Of a stretch of 64,000 nt of DNA, positions 34,489 through 43,394 are shown piece by piece. Source of the DNA: Burkholderia cepacia (GTDB lineage: Bacteria > Pseudomonadota > Gammaproteobacteria > Burkholderiales > Burkholderiaceae); NCBI RefSeq assembly GCF_029962485.1, contig NZ_CP073638.1:1488001-1552000 (forward strand), written 5' to 3'. The first letter of the stretch is position 1. Each line of letters opens with the position of its first letter. The notes beneath the pieces were generated by a model that did not search any database, was not told the DNA's origin, and worked only from the letters and a program-made list of their open reading frames with translations. The position numbers were made by a program, and so were the translations under genes.

Positions 34489-34923
34489 GTGACTGGCTCC
34501 TGTCGTGAATCGTCGTCGCGGAACGCCGCCGCGACGGGGTTTCCGTGCGTATCCCGGCCGACACGGGCCGGTTGACCGTGCGTCGCCGTAACGACGCGCC
34601 GCTCGGTTTCCGCGAGTATATCGAGATGACTGCGACGCGCACCGGGCCGTCCCGGCAGCCGGCCCCGGTTGAACGTCAGCCAGCGTACGCGAATGCCGCC
34701 AATCGATGAAATGAATATTCGTTATGCCCGGTCATAGAAATCGTTCATGACTTTCACGCACCTGCGCCAACGCGCAAGCGAGCGCCGCCGATCCGGTGGG
34801 TCGGCCGATTCGTCAATTCGGGGAATGGCAAGGGTGACGTTGCGCAACGCGGGACGCGCCATGGCGTTCAGGACAAGCAATCAGGGAACCGCCGGACGAG
34901 GGCCGGCGGGGAACCGCCAACCG
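34489..34923. other. Gene-free gap upstream of the SDR operon
   Basis: The 435 bases hold no convincing gene. A palindromic AATATT core (GAATATTC, 34713-34720) lies in a small AT-rich patch, the likely promoter zone for the minus-strand SDR operon. At 34889-34909 a 7-bp stem (CCGCCGG/CCGGCGG) lies just beyond the PAP2 stop and may terminate that gene. Confidence 0.4.
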
Positions 34924-35514
34924 TCAGAATCCGTCGCCCGACGGCGCGCGCACGAACGCGCAGAGCTGCGGTGAATGCATGTCGATCATTTGCTGGAACG
35001 GCGCGCGGTGCCCGTATGCGATGCCCGACACGAGCAACAGGCAGACTGCCGCGATGCGCGGCGAGAACGCGCGCTGGCGCGCGCCGTCGTAGCCGCGCAG
35101 GAACACCAGCGCGACCAGCGCGCCGAGCATCCAGCCGACAACGACTTCCGGCACGGTGTGCGAGTGGTCGAACACGCGTGCGACGGCCGTGATCGCGCCG
35201 ATGGCCAGCCCGGCCGCCACGCCGGGCGCCTTGCCGGACCGGAACGCCTGCCACAGCATCGACAGCGCGACCGTCCACACGGACGTCGACAGCATCGTAT
35301 GGCCGCTGATCACGCGGAAATCGAATTGCGGCAGCTCGATGCCGCACCCGGCATACAGGATCTTCGTTGCGCCGACGACACCCATGCCGGCGGCGAGCAG
35401 CCCGACCCAGCGGGCGGCGAGGCGCCAGTCGGTCAGCGCCAGCCATACCGCGCACGTCAGCGCGATCGGCAAGGTCAGCGCGGCATCGCCGATGTTGCTG
35501 ATTTCACTCCACAT
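34924..35514 (-). CDS. PAP2-family membrane phosphatase (divergent)
   Basis: A 196-residue inner-membrane protein with five to six helices. Two PAP2 signatures are visible: VISGHTMLS (catalytic-site His) and RVFDHSHTVPEVVVGWMLG, which corresponds to the SRxxxxxHxxxD motif but with altered residues. The first motif (KxxxxxxRP) appears only as TKILYAGCG, lacking RP. It may be a lipid phosphatase such as an undecaprenyl-pyrophosphate or phosphatidic acid phosphatase, or a form with reduced activity. It is a monocistronic gene facing the same way as mntH upstream. Confidence 0.8.
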   Translation of the reverse strand: MWSEISNIGDAALTLPIALTCAVWLALTDWRLAARWVGLLAAGMGVVGATKILYAGCGIELPQFDFRVISGHTMLSTSVWTVALSMLWQAFRSGKAPGVAAGLAIGAITAVARVFDHSHTVPEVVVGWMLGALVALVFLRGYDGARQRAFSPRIAAVCLLLVSGIAYGHRAPFQQMIDMHSPQLCAFVRAPSGDGF

Positions 35515-35595
35515 AACGGACTTCGGACAACGATGGAAAGGCAGCAGTTTACCGCATGCGCGCCCCGCGCCTGTGTCAGCCTGTGTCAGGCTGTA

Positions 35596-36912
35596 TCAGC
35601 CCGCGACACCGGTAATCAACAGCAGGTTCGTGCCGCTGATGACGACGAACAGCGCCCACGCGGCGACCTGCATCCCGCGGCCGATCGTGTGCTCGCCCAT
35701 CGTGTTGCGATCGCTGACCGAGCGGATCAGCGGCCACATCGCGAACGGCAACTGCAGGCTCAGCAGCACCTGGCTCCACACGAGCAGCTGCCCGACCGAG
35801 CCGTCGCCAAGCCACAGCACGCCGATCAGCGCCGGCACGAGCGCGAGCCCGCGCGTGATCAGCCGGCGCTGGTAGCACGGGATTTTCGTATGCAGGAAGC
35901 CGTCCATGATCACCTGGCCGGCGATCGTGCCGGTCAGCGTCGAACTCTGCCCCGACGCGAGCAGCGCGATGCCGAACAGCAGCGCGGCCGCGCCGCCCGC
36001 GATCGGCGTAATCAGTTTGTAGGCCTGCTCGATGTCGGTCACGTTGTGCTGGCCGGTCGCATGGAACGCCGCGCCGGCGACGACCAGGATCGCCGCGTTG
36101 ACGAGCATCGCGACGAACAGCGACACGCAGGTATCGATGCGCACGAGCGCGAGCGTGTCGCGGATCATGCCGCGCGCACCGCCGACGACACGCCGCGTCT
36201 GCACGACCGACGAATGCAGGTACAGGTTGTGCGGCATGATCGTCGCGCCGACGATGCCGAGTGCGAGCACGATCGCGTCCTTGCGGTCATGGCCCGGATC
36301 GCCCGGCACCAGCCCGCCGACCACCGCATGCCAGTCGGGCGGCGTGATCGCGACCTGCGCGACGAAGCAGAACGCCATCGTCGCGATCAGCCCGAGCACG
36401 ATCGCCTCGATCTGCCGGAAGCCCTTGCCCTGCAGGCCGAGCACGATCACCGTGTCGAGCGCGGTCAGCACGATCCCCCACGCGAGCGGCACGCCGAGCA
36501 GCAGCTTGAACGCCAGCGCGCAGCCGAGGACTTCGGCGATGTCGCACGCGATGATCGACACTTCGGCGGTCACCCACTGCACGACGCGGCCGAACCGGCC
36601 GTAGCGGTCGTAGCTGGCCTGCGCGAGATCCTTGCCCGCGACGAGGCCGAGCCGCGCCGCAAGCATCTGCAGGAAGATCGCCGCGAGGCTCGAGAACGCG
36701 ACGACCCACAGCAGCGAATAGCCGAACTGCGAGCCGGCCTGGATGTCGGTTGCCCAGTTGCCGGGATCCATGTAACCGATCGCGACGAGCAGGCCGGGGC
36801 CGAAGAAGCGCTTGAGCTTCTGCCAGCGCGGCGCGCCGGCGTCGATCGTGATGCTGCCCTTTACTTCCGACGGGCAGAAAGGGGCAGTGGCGGTAGTGGG
36901 GAGGAAGGGCAT
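35596..36912 (-). CDS. mntH: NRAMP-family divalent metal (Mn2+/Fe2+) transporter
   Basis: A 438-residue transporter with 11 helices. Helix 1 has the metal-binding DPGN (Asp49-Asn52, in GYMDPGNW), and helix 6 has the TIMPHNLYLHSS motif with the methionine ligand that favours Mn2+ and Fe2+. It imports these metals with protons across the inner membrane. The ATG at 36912 is chosen; an in-frame TTG at 36939 is possible. The gene starts inside the 3' end of the AraC-type gene upstream (52-base overlap), so the two are probably co-transcribed. No MntR-type repressor is adjacent. Confidence 0.92.
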   Translation of the reverse strand: MPFLPTTATAPFCPSEVKGSITIDAGAPRWQKLKRFFGPGLLVAIGYMDPGNWATDIQAGSQFGYSLLWVVAFSSLAAIFLQMLAARLGLVAGKDLAQASYDRYGRFGRVVQWVTAEVSIIACDIAEVLGCALAFKLLLGVPLAWGIVLTALDTVIVLGLQGKGFRQIEAIVLGLIATMAFCFVAQVAITPPDWHAVVGGLVPGDPGHDRKDAIVLALGIVGATIMPHNLYLHSSVVQTRRVVGGARGMIRDTLALVRIDTCVSLFVAMLVNAAILVVAGAAFHATGQHNVTDIEQAYKLITPIAGGAAALLFGIALLASGQSSTLTGTIAGQVIMDGFLHTKIPCYQRRLITRGLALVPALIGVLWLGDGSVGQLLVWSQVLLSLQLPFAMWPLIRSVSDRNTMGEHTIGRGMQVAAWALFVVISGTNLLLITGVAG

Positions 36913-37979
36913 GGAAACCGGGAATCGAGATCGCGACAAGCCGATTCTACGGGTATCCGTCCCGTTTTATCGTGCGCGTCGATGCACGCGTCGCAACCCG
37001 CCCCGCCGCCAGCGCAATACGCGACGCCGGGCCCCTCGTCCATATCGGGCGACGCGGCGCCGCGATTCAGGATCCTGTCGCGCTCGGCGACGCGAAATTC
37101 GGTCGGCGACATCAGGAGGCGCTGGCGAAACAGCTTCGCGAGCCGCTCGCCGCTGCCGAACCCGGTACGCCGTGCAACCTTGTCGGCCGGCAGCGTCGTA
37201 TGGATCAGCATGTGGCACGCACGCTCGAGCCGCACGTGCTGGACGAACTCGGTCGGCGTCACGCCGATCTCCTTCTTGAAGCGCCGTAGGAAATTACGCT
37301 CGCTCATCGCGGCGGTCTGCGCGGCGTTCGCGATCGAGATGCGGTTCACGCTCTGCGCGCGCAGCCGCTGCGCCGACATCCGGATCGACGGGCTCGCGCT
37401 CAGTTCGCGGAACGCCCACATCGACTGCGCATAGCGCTGCTCGACCGGCCGCATCAAGTTGCAGGCGATCTCCTGCGCGGCGCTGTCGCCGAGGTCGACG
37501 CGAAACATGTCGAGCGCGGCGGCGAACACGTCGGTCTCGCCGGCCTGCAGTTCGACCGTCGTCGCGGTACGGCGCCCGCCGCGGCCGGGCCGCACGTCGA
37601 TCGCCGCCGACGGCCACCGGGTGGCCGCGAGCGCGGGCAAATCCATCGCATCGACGATCCAGCGCGCATGCCGGCGAATGTCGGTCAGGCGCCGCTGCAA
37701 CGCGTCGTCCCAGTTGACGGCCGCGCGGTCGCCGTGAAGATGAAAGAACGCGAGTGCACGACGGCCATGCTCGTCACCGAGCGGATCGGCTGCAATTCTC
37801 ACGCCGGACGACGACTGCAACAGTCCCCCGCTTTCGGATACGTACTTCAACTGGTAATCCGCACTGTACGCATGCAGGCGATTCGCCAGATTGAAGGCCT
37901 CGCCAAGACGCGCGGCCTGGGCCAACGAAAACCCCGTACTCAAATAGATAACGACCCACCTCTGATCTGCTGCATTCAC
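36861..37979 (-). CDS. AraC-family regulator, GlxA (DJ-1/PfpI-like) type
   Basis: A 372-residue regulator. Residues about 5-190 form a DJ-1/PfpI-like domain that lacks an obvious catalytic cysteine. The region about 205-310 is the AraC double HTH: RISIANAAQTAAMSERNFLRR, VTPTEFVQHVRLERACHMLI, KVARRTGFGSGERLAKLF, MSPTEFR. The C-terminal 60 residues are low-complexity. Its stop lies 52 bases inside mntH. The start is a GTG at 37979 with a G-rich stretch upstream; no ATG fits. Its ligand and any role in metal uptake are unknown. Confidence 0.82.
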   Translation of the reverse strand: MNAADQRWVVIYLSTGFSLAQAARLGEAFNLANRLHAYSADYQLKYVSESGGLLQSSSGVRIAADPLGDEHGRRALAFFHLHGDRAAVNWDDALQRRLTDIRRHARWIVDAMDLPALAATRWPSAAIDVRPGRGGRRTATTVELQAGETDVFAAALDMFRVDLGDSAAQEIACNLMRPVEQRYAQSMWAFRELSASPSIRMSAQRLRAQSVNRISIANAAQTAAMSERNFLRRFKKEIGVTPTEFVQHVRLERACHMLIHTTLPADKVARRTGFGSGERLAKLFRQRLLMSPTEFRVAERDRILNRGAASPDMDEGPGVAYCAGGGAGCDACIDAHDKTGRIPVESACRDLDSRFPCPSSPLPPLPLSARRK

Positions 37980-38411
37980 TGGCCAAGCCCCCGACTTGTT
38001 CGACTTCTTCTAATACCGTCGAACTGTCAGGCTTATATTTGGTTTGAATGCGTGCGACAGGACGGCTATCCCGAAATATGAAGCGACGGCATCTTAGCCG
38101 AACGGGTAGCGCCTTTGGCACGAAATGGCCGACGTGGACAGCATGATGGCGGATTACTACAGGCTGTCATGCGTTGCCGGTATGCCGGCACAGAATCACG
38201 CATGCGATGACGTGCGATTGTTGCGGCCGTCTTGCGTGGCGATGCACGCGTCGTGTTGCACCGCGCATCGGATGAAGCCGCACCCGCGTATCGGCTCGAA
38301 CGACATCGATACGCATCGAACGCGCTCGATCGGCACGCACGACATGCGACGCATCGGTTGCCTGCGCATCCTTTAGAATCGATCCACCGTCCACCACGCC
38401 AGCCGCGCTCC
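37980..38411. other. Divergent gap between AraC/GlxA-type and LysR genes
   Basis: The 432 bases contain no convincing gene. The part next to the AraC gene is AT-richer (near 38030-38050). A short hairpin TGCCGG/CCGGCA lies near 38174-38189. Close to the LysR start, CTTTAGAATCG (around 38370-38380) could hold a -10 box. Regulatory DNA for both genes is expected, but no operator is clear. Confidence 0.35.
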
Positions 38412-39335
38412 GTGCCCGCCGATCATCGTCTCGACCTGAACCTGTTTCGCGTGCTCGACGCCGTCTACGTGCACGGCGGCATCGGCGCGGCCGCCCGCGC
38501 GCTGCATCTCACGCAACCGGCCGTCACGCACGCGCTCAACCGGCTGCGTGCGCATTTCGACGATCCGCTGTTCGTGCGCCAGGGCAATCGTGTCGTGCCG
38601 ACCGAACGCACGCGCTCGATCATCGCGGACGTACAGCTGCACCTGAAAGGCCTGCAACGCACGGTGCACGATCCGTCGGCATTCGATCCCGCGACGCTCG
38701 ACCTGAGCATCGCCGTCGGCATTCGCGACGTGCTGGAATCCATTGCGTTGCCGCGGATCGTCGCCGCATTCGCCGACGAAGCGCCGGGCCTGCGGCTCGT
38801 GAGCCGCCGTATCGCGGTGCCCGACATCGAGCGCGAACTCGCATCGGGCAATGCCGATCTCGTCGTCGATCGTCGCGTGCAGACGGGCCCGCGCATCGCG
38901 ACCGAACACCTGCTCGACGATTCGCTCGTCGTCGCGCTGCGCCGCGATCATCCGCTCGCGTGCGACCCGCTGCGGCGCGGCGACTATTTCGCGGCGCAGC
39001 ATATCGCGGTGTCGTCGCTCGGCGAGCCGCAATCGCTCGACGTGCTGCTCGGCAACGACGGACGCTTCCGCGATATCCGCCTCACCTGCCAGCACTATTT
39101 CGCCGCGTGCCAGATCGCCGCGACCGGCAACCTGCTGGTCACGCTGCCGCACACCTATGCGTTGCGGATGGCCGCGCTGCTGCCGATCATCGTGCGGCCG
39201 CTGCCGTTGCGGCTCAAGCCGTTTCCGCTCCTCGCGTACTGGCACGAATCGCGCGACACCGATCGCGCGCACCAGTGGGTACGCGAACGCATTGCCGCGC
39301 TCGTGCGCAGCAGCGCCGGCGTCGCGGACGCATAG
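38412..39335 (+). CDS. LysR-family transcriptional regulator
   Basis: A 307-residue LysR regulator of the NodD/SyrM-like branch. The N-terminal HTH is typical (RLDLNLFRVLDAVYVHGGIG, RALHLTQPAVTHALNRLRAH, FDDPLFVRQGNRVVPTER), followed by the periplasmic-binding-like effector domain. I use the GTG at 38412, which gives the standard start about 12 residues before the HTH; the ribosome site is weak. The OsmC gene downstream is a possible target, but there is no direct evidence. Effector unknown. Confidence 0.88.
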   Translation: MPADHRLDLNLFRVLDAVYVHGGIGAAARALHLTQPAVTHALNRLRAHFDDPLFVRQGNRVVPTERTRSIIADVQLHLKGLQRTVHDPSAFDPATLDLSIAVGIRDVLESIALPRIVAAFADEAPGLRLVSRRIAVPDIERELASGNADLVVDRRVQTGPRIATEHLLDDSLVVALRRDHPLACDPLRRGDYFAAQHIAVSSLGEPQSLDVLLGNDGRFRDIRLTCQHYFAACQIAATGNLLVTLPHTYALRMAALLPIIVRPLPLRLKPFPLLAYWHESRDTDRAHQWVRERIAALVRSSAGVADA

Positions 39336-39440
39336 GCGCGCTGCGCACTGCGCGCACCGTCGCGACAGGAACGGTATGCTGACGGCTGCGCGCCGTCACG
39401 CGGCGCCCGCTTTCGACTTCCCGCTTACCGGAGACTTGCC

Positions 39441-39842
39441 ATGTCGCTCATCCAAGCCGCTGCCGTACTCGATGCGGACGCACCCGATTACGTCGTCCAG
39501 CTGCAGGCCGGCACGCACGCACTGACCGGCGACGAAGCGCCGCGCGAAGGCGGCCAGGGTCGCGGGCCGGCGCCGTACGAATTCGTGCTGGCCGGTCTCG
39601 CGCAATGCACGGCCGCGACGCTGCGCATGTACATGCAGCGCAAGACGTGGCCGGCCGTGCGCATCGCCGTGCGCACCGAGCTACATGCCGATCGCGAAGG
39701 CGTGCAGTACGTGCGACGCGTCGTGACGCTCGACGGCCCGCTCGACGACGCGCAGCGCCAGCGCCTCGCGGAAATCTGCGAGAAGACGCCGGTCACGCAG
39801 TTCATCAAACGCGGCACGCGGATCGAAACGACGTTGAACTGA
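39441..39842 (+). CDS. OsmC/Ohr-family peroxide-reducing protein
   Basis: A 133-residue OsmC-type protein. The two redox cysteines are at Cys56 (GLAQCTAATLRMY) and Cys113 (EICEKTPV), at the positions used by OsmC/Ohr peroxidases to reduce organic hydroperoxides. The family beta-alpha fold is complete (HALTGDEAPREGG, GPAPYEFVLAGL). It lies 105 bases after the LysR gene and is convergent with a DyP peroxidase. It acts in the cytoplasm, probably with lipoyl or thiol donors. Confidence 0.9.
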   Translation: MSLIQAAAVLDADAPDYVVQLQAGTHALTGDEAPREGGQGRGPAPYEFVLAGLAQCTAATLRMYMQRKTWPAVRIAVRTELHADREGVQYVRRVVTLDGPLDDAQRQRLAEICEKTPVTQFIKRGTRIETTLN

Positions 39843-39891
39843 TGCACGCGGCGAGCGACACGCATGCCGCGTGTCGCCGCCTGAAATGCAA

Positions 39892-39928
39892 AACGGGCGG
39901 GCCGCGCATGATGCGCGACCCGCCCGTT
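39892..39928 (-). terminator. Bidirectional terminator between OsmC and DyP genes
   Basis: AACGGGCGGG (39892-39901) pairs with CCCGCCCGTT (39919-39928), with an inner CGCGCAT/ATGCGCG stem. On the minus strand the stem runs into TTTTGC, so it terminates the DyP gene well. It can also end the OsmC transcript on the plus strand. Confidence 0.75.
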
Positions 39929-39949
39929 CATCATGACTGCCGGTGGCGC

Positions 39950-40831
39950 TTACAGTCCGAGCGCGGACAAATCCAGCTTGCCGCCCTTCATCGGCGGGCA
40001 CCAGAAATACGCGCCCGTCAGCGGCCGCGTGAAGCGGAACAGGCCGTCGACGATCCCGTCGTCGGCCCCGCTCATTCGGCGCATCTGCACGTCGAACGCG
40101 CGGAACGAGCAGCCGAACGCGACGAAGTAGAGGCCCGCGCGACGCGCGTCCGACCACGGCGACGAACGGCGCAGCATGAACGCTTCAGGCTCGAAGCTTT
40201 CCTGCGCGGTGCGCTTCACATGCGCGAACTCGGGTGCGTCGTCGAGCTCCTCGTTGTCCGAGCGGCGGCGCCCGATGATGTTGTCCATGTCGCCCGACGC
40301 AATGCGCTCCATCTGGTCGAAGTCGTGCAGCCATTGCTGCACCGCGACGAAGCTCGCGCCGTCGAGCCCCGCGCCCTGCCCCGTCACGACTGCCGCCGCT
40401 ACCGCGTCATCGCCTTCCGGATTCTCGGTGCCGTCTTCATAACCGGAGAGGTCGCGATCGTTCGAATAGCGGAACCCGTCGACGGCATCCTGCAGCGCAA
40501 ATGCCGGCGCGAGCGCGCGTTCGATCGCCCGCGCACGCAGCACGATCTCGCCGCGGTCGTCGGCGCGCAGCCAGACCCACACGTCGGCCGGCGTGGCCGG
40601 CAGCGTGCGGTCCTTCACCGAGAACGCCGGGAAGTCGGTCAGGCCCGGCACCGGACGCCCGAGGTGCGCGGCCAGCGACTGTCCGAAACCGACGACCGTG
40701 TCGCGTCCGTCGACGATCTCGCGCAGCGCGGCCAGTGCCGCTGCCACATTGCCGTCATTCGAAATCGTGAAAGTGAGGTATCGGGCTGCCGTGTCGATCG
40801 GAGCCAGGATGCCTTGCTGAACGTCGCTCAT
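39950..40831 (-). CDS. Dye-decolourising (DyP-type) heme peroxidase
   Basis: A 293-residue peroxidase of the B-type DyP group. The GxxDG motif appears as GYEDGTENPEG near residue 130, with the catalytic Asp. A His in EFAHVKRT is the likely proximal heme ligand, and FWCPPMKGGK lies near the C-terminus. There is no Tat signal, so it is cytoplasmic or encapsulated; no encapsulin gene is nearby. It reduces H2O2 while oxidising bulky dyes or other donors. It is a single gene with a shared terminator at its end. Confidence 0.9.
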   Translation of the reverse strand: MSDVQQGILAPIDTAARYLTFTISNDGNVAAALAALREIVDGRDTVVGFGQSLAAHLGRPVPGLTDFPAFSVKDRTLPATPADVWVWLRADDRGEIVLRARAIERALAPAFALQDAVDGFRYSNDRDLSGYEDGTENPEGDDAVAAAVVTGQGAGLDGASFVAVQQWLHDFDQMERIASGDMDNIIGRRRSDNEELDDAPEFAHVKRTAQESFEPEAFMLRRSSPWSDARRAGLYFVAFGCSFRAFDVQMRRMSGADDGIVDGLFRFTRPLTGAYFWCPPMKGGKLDLSALGL

Positions 40832-41016
40832 CGTTTCCTCAGGAGTGTATCGGGGGTGAATCTGCAGGGCCGCGGCAACGTGCGCCGCTGGACGCCGAAG
40901 TGTAATCGATGCGCCTGCCGGCCCCTGCGTTGCCGCGCCGCGGAACGCCTGCGAAAGCGGGGCCGAAACCCTGAATACTAACCGTATCGACGCAGCAACG
41001 CCGCATTCGTCAGACG

Positions 41017-41046
41017 TTGCAGCGCGCCGTACACTGCTGATAGAAT
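41017..41046 (+). promoter_or_regulatory. Sigma70-type promoter of the ABC exporter transcript
   Basis: TTGCAG (41017-41022) and TAGAAT (41041-41046) are separated by 18 bases. The predicted RNA start near 41053 lies 46 bases before a 16-codon leader ORF and about 270 bases before the ABC exporter start. The gap 40832-41016 between the DyP gene and this promoter holds nothing else recognisable. Confidence 0.6.
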
Positions 41047-41098
41047 CTTTTCACGTCTTTTCGGCGTCCTTTCAACGTTCACTTCAGAGGAGGTGCAG

Positions 41099-41149
41099 AT
41101 GTTCCGAATGCCAGCCACCTTCTCGAACGTGGTCCCACGGCGCAGCTGA
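41099..41149 (+). CDS. Sixteen-codon leader ORF upstream of the ABC exporter
   Basis: ATG at 41099 is preceded by the textbook ribosome site AGAGGAGG seven bases upstream, the best Shine-Dalgarno in this region. The peptide MFRMPATFSNVVPRRS ends with PRRS and a TGA. It would be the first translated ORF on the exporter mRNA. The exporter start itself (41322) has no clear ribosome site. The layout suggests a regulatory leader peptide, but the peptide matches no family I know, and small chance ORFs occur. Confidence 0.5.
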   Translation: MFRMPATFSNVVPRRS

Positions 41150-41321
41150 TCCAGCCCGCCGTCCGCGCCGGCTCCCGAGTTTTCCGCTAACCCGTCAGCC
41201 GCGCTTTTCCCGACAGCCCGTTTTTGCGCTCCGCCCGCGTTTACCGCGCGGCCCGGCTGTTGCGTTTTCGACGTTCTCCGAACCGGAAAGTCCCGTCGCG
41301 CGATGCGCCGGGCAACGATAA
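41150..41321 (+). other. Leader segment between small ORF and ABC exporter
   Basis: These 172 bases separate the leader ORF from the exporter start. They hold pyrimidine-rich stretches (CTTTTCCC, CCGTTTTTGCG, GTTTTCGAC) and short complementary segments (ACAGCC near 41213 with GGCTGT near 41255) that could fold. No terminator with a clean U-run is visible. Confidence 0.3.
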
Positions 41322-43184
41322 ATGACCAGAAAAACCTCCCATCTGGGCGGCCACGCATTCCAGGCCGTCTTCGGCTTCACCCTTCGTTACTGGCGCCAGC
41401 AGCCGGCGCGCATCGCCACGGTCGCGGGCTTCGCGCTGCTCGCCGCGCTCGCCGACGTCCTCACGCCGCTGTTCGCCGGCCGCCTCGTCGACGCGCTGTC
41501 GACCGGCCTGACCGACCGCGCCGCCGCGTGGCATTCCGCCCTCGTCGCGTTCGGCACGCTCGCCGCGCTCGGCATCGGCGCGACGGTACTGCGCCAGGGC
41601 GTGTACCTGAACATCATCACGCTCACGCTGAAGATGATGAGCGAGATCGCCGCCGCGTCGTTCCACCGCGTGCAGCGCTTCTCGACCGACTGGCACGCGA
41701 ACAGCTTCGCGGGCTCGACCGTGCGCAAGATCACGCGCGGCATCTGGGCGCTCGACCTGCTGAACGACACCGTGCTGATCGCGCTGCTGCCGTCGGTCAC
41801 GATGCTGGTCGGCGCCACCGTGCTGCTCGGCACGCACTGGCCCGTGATGGGGCTCGTCGTCGGCGCGGGCTCGCTGCTGTACATCTCGGTGACGGTCGCG
41901 GTATCGCTCGGCATCGTCGCGCCGGCCGCGCGGCTCGGCAACCTGTGGGATACGCGCATGGGCGGCGCGCTCGCCGACGCCGTGAGCTGCAATGCCGTGG
42001 TCAAGGCATTCGGCGCGGAAACGCGCGAGGAAGCGCGGCTCGCGCGCGTGATCGGCAAGTGGCGGCAGCGCACACGCCGCACGTGGGTGCGCGGCACGTT
42101 CAACGGCGGGCTGCAGGGTGCGATGCTCGTCGCGATGCAGGCCGCGATGATCGGTGTCGCACTGCGGCTGTGGGCGAACAACGAGGCGAGCGTCGGCGAC
42201 ATCGCGTTCGCGCTGACGATGTTCTTCATGCTGCAGGGCTACCTGCGCGACGTCGGCATGCACATCCGCAACCTGCAGCGCTCGGTGAACGACATGGAAG
42301 AACTCGTCGCGCTCGAACGCCAGCCGCTCGGCATCGACGATCGCCCCGATGCGCCGGCCATCCGGATCGGTCAAGGCGAGATCCGCTTCGAGCACGTGAC
42401 GTTCCGCTACGGCAACCATCCGGTGCCGCTGTACGACGACTTCTCGATGCGCATCGCACCGGGCGAGCGCGTGGGCCTCGTCGGCCACTCGGGATCGGGC
42501 AAGACGACGTTCATCAAGCTGATCCAGCGCCTGTACGACGTGTCGGACGGCCGCATCACGATCGACGGCCAGGACATCGCGCGCGTGCGGCAGGATTCGC
42601 TGCGCAGCCAGATCGCGATCGTGCAGCAGGAGCCCGTGCTGTTCCACCGCACGCTTGCCGAGAACATCGCGTATGCGCGCCCCGACGCGAGCCGCGCCGA
42701 CATCGAGCGCGCCGCGCGTCTTGCCAGCGCGCACGACTTCATCGTCGCGCTGCCGGACGGCTATGACACGCTCGTCGGCGAACGCGGGATCAAGCTGTCG
42801 GGTGGGGAGCGCCAGCGCGTCGCGATCGCGCGTGCGTTCCTCGCCGATGCGCCGATCCTGATCCTCGACGAAGCGACGTCGAGCCTCGACAGCGAAAGCG
42901 AACTGCTGATCCAGCAGGCGATGGAGCGGCTGATGGTCGGCCGCACGACGCTCGTGGTCGCGCACCGGCTGTCGACCGTGCGCGCGCTCGACCGGCTGCT
43001 CGTGCTCGATCGCGGCAAGGTGATCGAGGAAGGCAACCACGACGCGCTGATCCGCATCGACGGCGGCATCTACCGCCGGCTGTTCGAGCGGCAGGCGCTG
43101 GAGCTCGCGAAGGGGCTCGCCGATTCGCCGCGGCGCATGGTGGACAACGCCGCCGGGCCGCTCGGCGAGCCGGCCGAGGTGTGA
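41322..43184 (+). CDS. ABC exporter half-transporter (MsbA/multidrug type)
   Basis: A 620-residue fusion of a six-helix exporter membrane domain (about 25-330) and an ATP-binding domain (about 355-590). The ATPase has Walker A GHSGSGKTT (Lys394), the Q-loop near IVQQEPVLF, signature LSGGERQ, Walker B ILILDEATSSLD and H-loop VVAHRLST. All catalytic positions are present. It should work as a homodimer in the inner membrane, exporting a lipid, peptide or drug. A promoter and short leader ORF lie upstream. A terminator follows. Confidence 0.9.
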   Translation: MTRKTSHLGGHAFQAVFGFTLRYWRQQPARIATVAGFALLAALADVLTPLFAGRLVDALSTGLTDRAAAWHSALVAFGTLAALGIGATVLRQGVYLNIITLTLKMMSEIAAASFHRVQRFSTDWHANSFAGSTVRKITRGIWALDLLNDTVLIALLPSVTMLVGATVLLGTHWPVMGLVVGAGSLLYISVTVAVSLGIVAPAARLGNLWDTRMGGALADAVSCNAVVKAFGAETREEARLARVIGKWRQRTRRTWVRGTFNGGLQGAMLVAMQAAMIGVALRLWANNEASVGDIAFALTMFFMLQGYLRDVGMHIRNLQRSVNDMEELVALERQPLGIDDRPDAPAIRIGQGEIRFEHVTFRYGNHPVPLYDDFSMRIAPGERVGLVGHSGSGKTTFIKLIQRLYDVSDGRITIDGQDIARVRQDSLRSQIAIVQQEPVLFHRTLAENIAYARPDASRADIERAARLASAHDFIVALPDGYDTLVGERGIKLSGGERQRVAIARAFLADAPILILDEATSSLDSESELLIQQAMERLMVGRTTLVVAHRLSTVRALDRLLVLDRGKVIEEGNHDALIRIDGGIYRRLFERQALELAKGLADSPRRMVDNAAGPLGEPAEV

Positions 43185-43259
43185 CGCGGGCGCGTCGCGA
43201 TGCGGCCCGACGGTGAGGTCATCACCGCCGGGCCGTGCCGGCGACCGGATTCGGATCGA

Positions 43260-43286
43260 GGCCGTGCCAGGCGCACGGCCTTTTTT
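43260..43286 (+). terminator. Intrinsic terminator after the ABC exporter gene
   Basis: GGCCGTGC (43260-43267) and GCACGGCC (43273-43280) form an 8-bp stem with a CAGGC loop, directly followed by TTTTTT (43281-43286). This is a canonical rho-independent terminator. Confidence 0.9.
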
Positions 43287-43394
43287 CGTCTACGCGACGC
43301 GTTCGCCGCCCGCCGCCGATCCGCGCGCCGCCGCGTCGCCGTTTCCGGGATCACTTATCATGTCGACCAGGAAATTTGCAACGAGGGATCGACC

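Noticed and set aside
34975..37434. A very long open plus-strand frame (over 800 codons) antisense to the PAP2 and mntH genes
   Set aside because: Its translation is rich in Arg, His, Asp and Gln without domains, the usual antisense shadow in GC-rich DNA. The minus-strand genes have clear families and starts.
38060..38130. A tRNA-like stretch (AGCCGAACGGGTAGCGCC...)
   Set aside because: It does not fold into a cloverleaf and lacks the T-loop consensus. No tRNA was found anywhere in the window.
43185..43394. An FMN riboswitch upstream of the riboflavin-synthase-like gene
   Set aside because: The conserved FMN-element blocks (AGGGGCAGGGT-type) are absent. The only strong structure is the terminator of the ABC exporter gene.
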